Positions 7,876-10,981 of a stretch of 10,981 bases of DNA are shown piece by piece; the first letter of the stretch is position 1, and each line of letters starts with the position of its first letter. This stretch comes from Ochromonadaceae sp. CCMP2298 (taxonomy: Eukaryota > Sar > Synurophyceae > Ochromonadales > Ochromonadaceae). The stretch covers positions 6,120-17,100 of the forward strand of contig MU633759.1 of assembly GCA_026770595.1 (NCBI GenBank). The letters run 5' to 3'. The translations under genes were made by a program, and so were the position numbers. The notes beneath the pieces were generated by a model. The model ran no database searches and was not told where the DNA came from. It saw only the letters and a list, made by a program, of their open reading frames with translations.

Positions 7876-8313
7876 AGCTCCTCTGTATGACGCTGATGGA
7901 CTGATCCCTCTCCTGTCCGGTGTATGTGCGAGCACCAGTGCCGCCAAAGATAAGCTCTCCGATGTCCTCTGTGTGTGTACGGGCGCGACCGTACTCCACA
8001 GCTATGGTTCGCGTGCTGTTCACAATGTTCGTGAAGATCAACCATTTTTCTCAAAAGCGAGGACATTTGGGTAAATTGACACCTATCGTGCGTAATTTGA
8101 CTGGCAAAGACGCAAATTGAGGGATGCAGTTTTTGGGTTAGAATGCTTGCTTTCTCTCATCTCATCTCTTTTTTCTCAAAAGAGGAGGGTGACGAACTCG
8201 CTCTCCCTTTGCCAGAGTCGAGCCTTCGTGCGAGGAATGAGCAACAAGTGAAGTCGAAACAGAGAATCTCCGCGCCAGCGGCAGCGGAAGTTGGGTAGCG
8301 AAAGTTGGCGATT
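7876..8313. promoter_or_regulatory. Divergent region between HTH and WD40 genes
   Basis: This stretch of 438 bases separates the two start codons. Minus-strand sequence 8040-7876 has a second open frame (IVNSTRTIAVEYGRARTH...) out of register with the HTH gene. It may be a 5' exon, a frameshifted N-terminus or chance. Toward the WD40 gene are three phased A/T-rich motifs (8071-8121) and a 13-base direct repeat TTTTTCTCAAAAG at 8045-8057 and 8170-8182. Confidence 0.5.
8071..8121. repeat. Three phased copies of a GTAAATTGAC-like motif
   Basis: GTAAATTGAC (8071-8080), GTAATTTGAC (8092-8101) and GCAAATTGAG (8112-8121) are spaced 21 and 20 bases apart, close to two helical turns each. The last copy ends about 190 bases before the WD40 start codon. 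The arrangement is consistent with repeated protein-binding sites on one face of the DNA, but this is inference only. Confidence 0.4.
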
Positions 8314-9449
8314 ATGTCGATCCCAATGATCCAGCTCGAGGACTCGGTCAGCCTCCTCACCGAGGCGTTGGACGAAGAGGGCAACGCGCTGGTGGCACAG
8401 AAAGACACCTGCCTGACCGTGGAGGGCCACTGGAGCGGCGTGAGGGGCTGCATCCAGCTGCAGAACGGCTTAATCTGCAGCGCGTCTCACGACAAGACGT
8501 TGCGTATTTTTCTCGACCCAAGGCGAAAAGACGTCGATTTCCACCCAGAACAGATACTACGAGGACACCTGAGCTCCGTCTACGCGGTAATCCAACTGCA
8601 GGACGGGCGCATCTGCTCTGCCGGGGAGGACAAGTCGATAAAGCTGTGGAATCCCGATACCCTGTGGACTGTAGGTCAGTGCGCGAAGACCATGAGAAAC
8701 CACACACAGGCCGTTACTGCCCTAGTGCAGCTGAGCGACGGGCGCCTGTTTAGCGCATCTGAGGACAAGACTTGCAAGGTGTGGGATCTAGCCAGCTACT
8801 CCTGCGCAGGCACGTGTGCGGGGCATGGCAAGGCGGTGCTGGGCGTGTGCCAGCTGTCCAACAGCCACCTCTGCTCCGCCTCCGCAGACATGATGATCAA
8901 AATATGGCACCCCCACTCCTACTCTGTGCTGGAGACACTCTCACTGGGGGGCCACACGGGACCGGTCAACTGCGTACTGCAGCTGTCCGACGGGCGCATC
9001 GCCTCCTGCTCCTCCGACGCCACCATCAAGCTGTGGAACCACACAAAGGCCCGCTGCGAGGACACCTTCATGGGCCACTGGACCGCCATCTACCGACTCA
9101 TACAGCTGCAGGACGGGCGCCTAGCTAGCTGCGGGGACGACAACGTGGTGAAGGTGTGGGACGTGGTCACCTTCAAGAAGAAGAACATCGCCACTCCGGA
9201 CGACCACTGCCTCCTGACTCTCCACGGGCACAAGAGCCGCGTGTGGGACGTGACGCAACTTCAGGTATATATAAACCCACATAACCCCACTCAAAACACT
9301 ATATAAACCACTATAACCCCCACTATAAACGCGGACGCATTCTGCAGGACGGGCGTCTGTGCAGCGCGTCCCAGGACAACACGATCAAGATTTGGGACTT
9401 CGACGTCACCTCGCTAGCCGCCCTGCCACTGCAGGCTCTGAGAGCTTAG
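8314..9449 (+). CDS. Seven-bladed WD40 repeat protein (350 aa)
   Basis: Exons 8314-9264 and 9348-9449 join in phase 0 to a 350-residue protein. After an N-terminal segment of about 35 residues come seven WD40 repeats at about 36-66, 81-112, 126-157, 167-198, 209-241, 250-282 and 300-333. Each has the pattern GH or NH, then QLxDGRxxSxSxD, then KxW or KLW. Examples are LQDGRICSAGEDKSIKLW in blade 2 and DGRLCSASQDNTIKIWD in blade 7. Seven repeats with almost nothing else make a single closed beta-propeller. Such proteins act as protein-binding platforms, with no enzymatic activity of their own; the partner cannot be told from sequence. The repeats are unusually alike, especially the LxDGR strand, so they could belong to a lineage-specific family. 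The ATG at 8314 is preferred because the frame upstream has only a TTG. Confidence 0.88.
9265..9347 (+). other. WD40 gene intron whose acceptor duplicates a coding motif
   Basis: This 83-base phase-0 intron runs from CTTCAG/GTATAT to CTGCAG/GACGGG. Splicing restores TQLQ-DGRLCSASQD of blade 7. It is A/C/T-rich with about seven G residues, nearly all in the last 20 bases. The acceptor CTGCAG plus the following exon reproduces CTGCAGGACGGGCG, a motif fully exonic in blades 2 (8596-8609) and 6 (9106-9119). Confidence 0.87.
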
Positions 9450-10089
9450 CGGCCATGAGCCCTGCCCCTGCCCTGCACTTCGTGTGGCTTCTGGACATTG
9501 GCCACATTGAGCACCAGCTGTCCGAAGGAGGGCTTCAGGCCACATTTTGGCCTCTGGAAAACGAATATTCGTGTTTCTGGCCGAATGTGGGTTTTGCTGG
9601 ACGTGGCGTCTGCGCTCTTTCGGACCGCTCTCAGGGTGTCGATGCGGGTGTGGGATATGGCGGATCTCAATCGAGTACGAAGAGGATACTGATGAGGGGG
9701 AGGGGGAGGATTTAGGGCGGGTGTGGTGGGTGTGGTAGCCACACACATGAATACTATCGGAAATACGACTCGAATCGTTCGAATTGCATTACACTGTTTG
9801 TCTATATTGTGTATTTGTATGGAACTTAATAGCTCGAATACCCGACGATGTTAAAATAGTCTGTTAAGAAATGATTCCTTTATCATCCCTCCTGTTCGTG
9901 AGAGCCCAGTCGAATTTCAGACACTCTTATAGAGGTCTGGGATTTAGACGAAGACTCCGTTTTAGCCTTGCGCTGACTGTTTGTACTCCTTGCAATACCA
10001 CCTACTGCTTTTGTTTGCATCACCCCTCCTCCATGTCCTATGTCCTATGAACCTGTTTATCACTCGCTTCTGTTTATATCTTTTGTTTA
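9450..10089. other. Convergent intergenic region between WD40 and membrane-protein genes
   Basis: No gene is supported in these 640 bases, which must contain the 3' ends of both transcripts. The first part (to about 9740) is GC-balanced and carries an interrupted palindrome. The rest is A/T-richer, with several TCGAAT motifs (9770-9915). Near 10040-10092 three TGTTTAT motifs occur, which read ATAAACA in the sense of the right-hand gene. No clear AATAAA was seen. Confidence 0.55.
9540..9590. repeat. 51-base interrupted palindrome
   Basis: The sequence starts CCACATTTTGGCC, has a perfect 12-base core ACGAATATTCGT (9561-9572) and ends GGCCGAATGTGG. The arms pair with a few mismatches and bulges, so the RNA or single-strand DNA could fold into a long hairpin. 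It lies about 90 bases after the WD40 stop codon, probably in its 3' untranslated region. Confidence 0.6.
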
Positions 10090-10981
10090 TCACACCCGCG
10101 CCCTCTGGGCCATCTGAGCTGACTTGTGCAGCGCGTTGTGCACTGGCCCCGCCTCCACGTCCCCATTCCCAACCCCGTTCCCGCCCCCGTTCCCATCCTC
10201 ATCCCAGTCACCCTCCCCCTCCCCGCATGCACCCGACAGAGCACCCAGCCCCAGCCCCAGCCCTGTATCCTTAAAACCCTCCATATCAGGCAGGGTTTTA
10301 AGCCGCTGCAGCGGGCTCACCATCTCCGTGCCCGCACTACAGGTACGCGAGTGAGAGGGGGGGGCGTGTATGGAGTTGGTGTAGTTGAGGTACACGTGCA
10401 GGGGGTAGATGGCCAGGGGCAGGCTGGGCACCACGAACAGCACCCAGACGGAGTTCACGAAGCCCACTGCGTCCCCTAGGCAGTCGAAGAGAAACAGCGT
10501 GTAGAAGCAGAAGCCCAGTGTGACCAGCATCCAGGTGGACTGCTGCAGGATGGGCTTGGACATTATGCACCTGCACTCCTGGTCTATCAGCGCCACGTGC
10601 TTCCACCTGCCCTGCGCCGAGGCAGCGGACAGGAAACGGCCCACTTTCAGGATCGAGGACTGGTACTGGGCCGCGATGGAGATGCCCAGGGCTACGGCCT
10701 GGGGGTGTGGGGGATAAAAAAGAGGGGGGTGGTGGGTTATATAATGGCGTGTGGTGTGTGTAGTGTTGTGTGTGGTGCGAGTAGCTCACCAGCGGCGGGA
10801 AGACTGCGCCGAAAGTCAGAAGGATTGCGAAGTGAGTGAGCATAGTCAGGAGCAGCTGGTTTGCGTCGAAGTAGGGGTCAAATAAGTCCAGCTGTGGGTC
10901 CAGTGCCTCCCCTGCCCCTGTCTCCCCTGCCCCTGCCCCTGTCTCCCCAACTCCTATCTCCCCTGCCCCTGTCTCCGCCAC
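10090..10981 (-). CDS. C-terminal part of a multi-pass membrane protein (5' end outside window)
   Basis: Two exons are visible: 10981-10790 (64 codons, open at the right edge) and 10698-10090 (202 codons, stop TGA). They join in phase 0. The first has a Gly-Glu-Thr-Ala repeat, then DPYFDANQ and a membrane span LLLTMLTHFAILLTFGAVFPPL that continues into AVALGISIAAQYQ. The second has a cytosolic-looking stretch with QGRWKHVALIDQECR, then two spans around WMLVTLGFCFYTLFLF and VWVLFVVPSLPLAIYPL joined by DCLGDAVGF. A hydrophilic tail ends in a Gly/Asn/Asp/Glu-rich segment. I do not firmly recognise the family. The pattern TFGxVFPPLAVAL...FYTLFLFDxLGDAVGF reminds me of the C-terminus of large protist surface proteins, but this is recollection and unverified. 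The gene is convergent with the WD40 gene. Confidence 0.7.
10699..10789 (-). other. Intron in the membrane-protein gene
   Basis: This 91-base phase-0 intron has donor CTG/GTGAGC and acceptor ACCCCCAG/GCC. It joins AVFPPL to AVALGIS within one hydrophobic segment. It is C/A/T-rich with about six G residues, as in most other introns of the window. Confidence 0.8.
10905..10979 (-). repeat. Coding minisatellite (Gly-Glu-Thr-Gly-Ala)
   Basis: The plus strand holds about four to five copies of a CCTGCCCCTGTCTCC-like unit. On the minus strand they read as repeated GETGAGA within an exon of the membrane protein. The repeat may continue past the window edge. Confidence 0.7.

Larger units (their letters stand above)
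7215..8146. mobile_element. Possible insertion bounded by imperfect 21-base direct repeats
   Basis: Positions 7215-7235 and 8126-8146 match at 17 of 21 bases, ending in the identical 11-mer GGTTAGAATGC. They are in the same orientation and enclose the HTH gene and about 250 bases upstream of it. This fits a decayed transposon insertion with duplicated flanks, or a recombination scar. I found no clear terminal inverted repeats just inside them, so the element type is open. Confidence 0.35.

Noticed and set aside
8772-9128. Second open frame within the WD40 exon
   Set aside because: Another-frame shadow of a GC-rich gene, with no recognisable motif.
9359-9746. Open frames on both strands after the WD40 stop
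   Set aside because: No family resemblance; overlapping frames arise from the palindromic, GC-balanced sequence.
9767-9790. TCGTTCGAATTGC resembling a tRNA T-loop
   Set aside because: The bases on either side do not pair as a T-stem and no anticodon or acceptor arms are found.

Overview
The window is nuclear DNA of a eukaryote, probably a unicellular one. Genes are compact, their coding exons are GC-rich, and five canonical GT-AG introns are complete in the window (83 to 283 bases), with a sixth starting at the left edge. The genes lie on both strands with about 0.4 to 1 kb between them. The lineage cannot be fixed from the sequence. The aspartyl protease resembles plasmepsin V/ASP5-like enzymes known from alveolates and stramenopiles, which is only a hint.

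Layout from left to right. (1) An actin-related protein of the ARP4/BAF53 (ACTL6) type lies on the minus strand, with its last exon(s) beyond the left edge. (2) A divergent intergenic region of about 970 bases holds a very AT-rich, almost fully self-complementary foldback element of about 390 bases. (3) A four-exon plus-strand gene encodes a 1,225-residue type I membrane aspartyl protease, with a signal peptide, a pepsin fold, a long charged helix, a Cys-containing ectodomain, one membrane span and a basic tail. (4) A minus-strand gene of 187 codons encodes a helix-turn-helix protein of transposon type. It sits between two imperfect 21-base direct repeats. (5) A two-exon plus-strand gene encodes a seven-bladed WD40 propeller of 350 residues. 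(6) An intergenic stretch of about 640 bases has a 51-base interrupted palindrome. (7) The C-terminal two exons of a multi-pass membrane protein lie on the minus strand and run off the right edge.

These look like independent neighbouring genes, not one system: a chromatin-remodelling actin relative, a secretory-pathway protease, a mobile-element remnant, a propeller scaffold and a surface or organelle membrane protein. I did not find a convincing new multi-gene system. The best leads are the protease architecture, the foldback element in the shared promoter region, the WD40 intron whose 3' splice site copies a repeated coding motif, and the strongly G-depleted introns.
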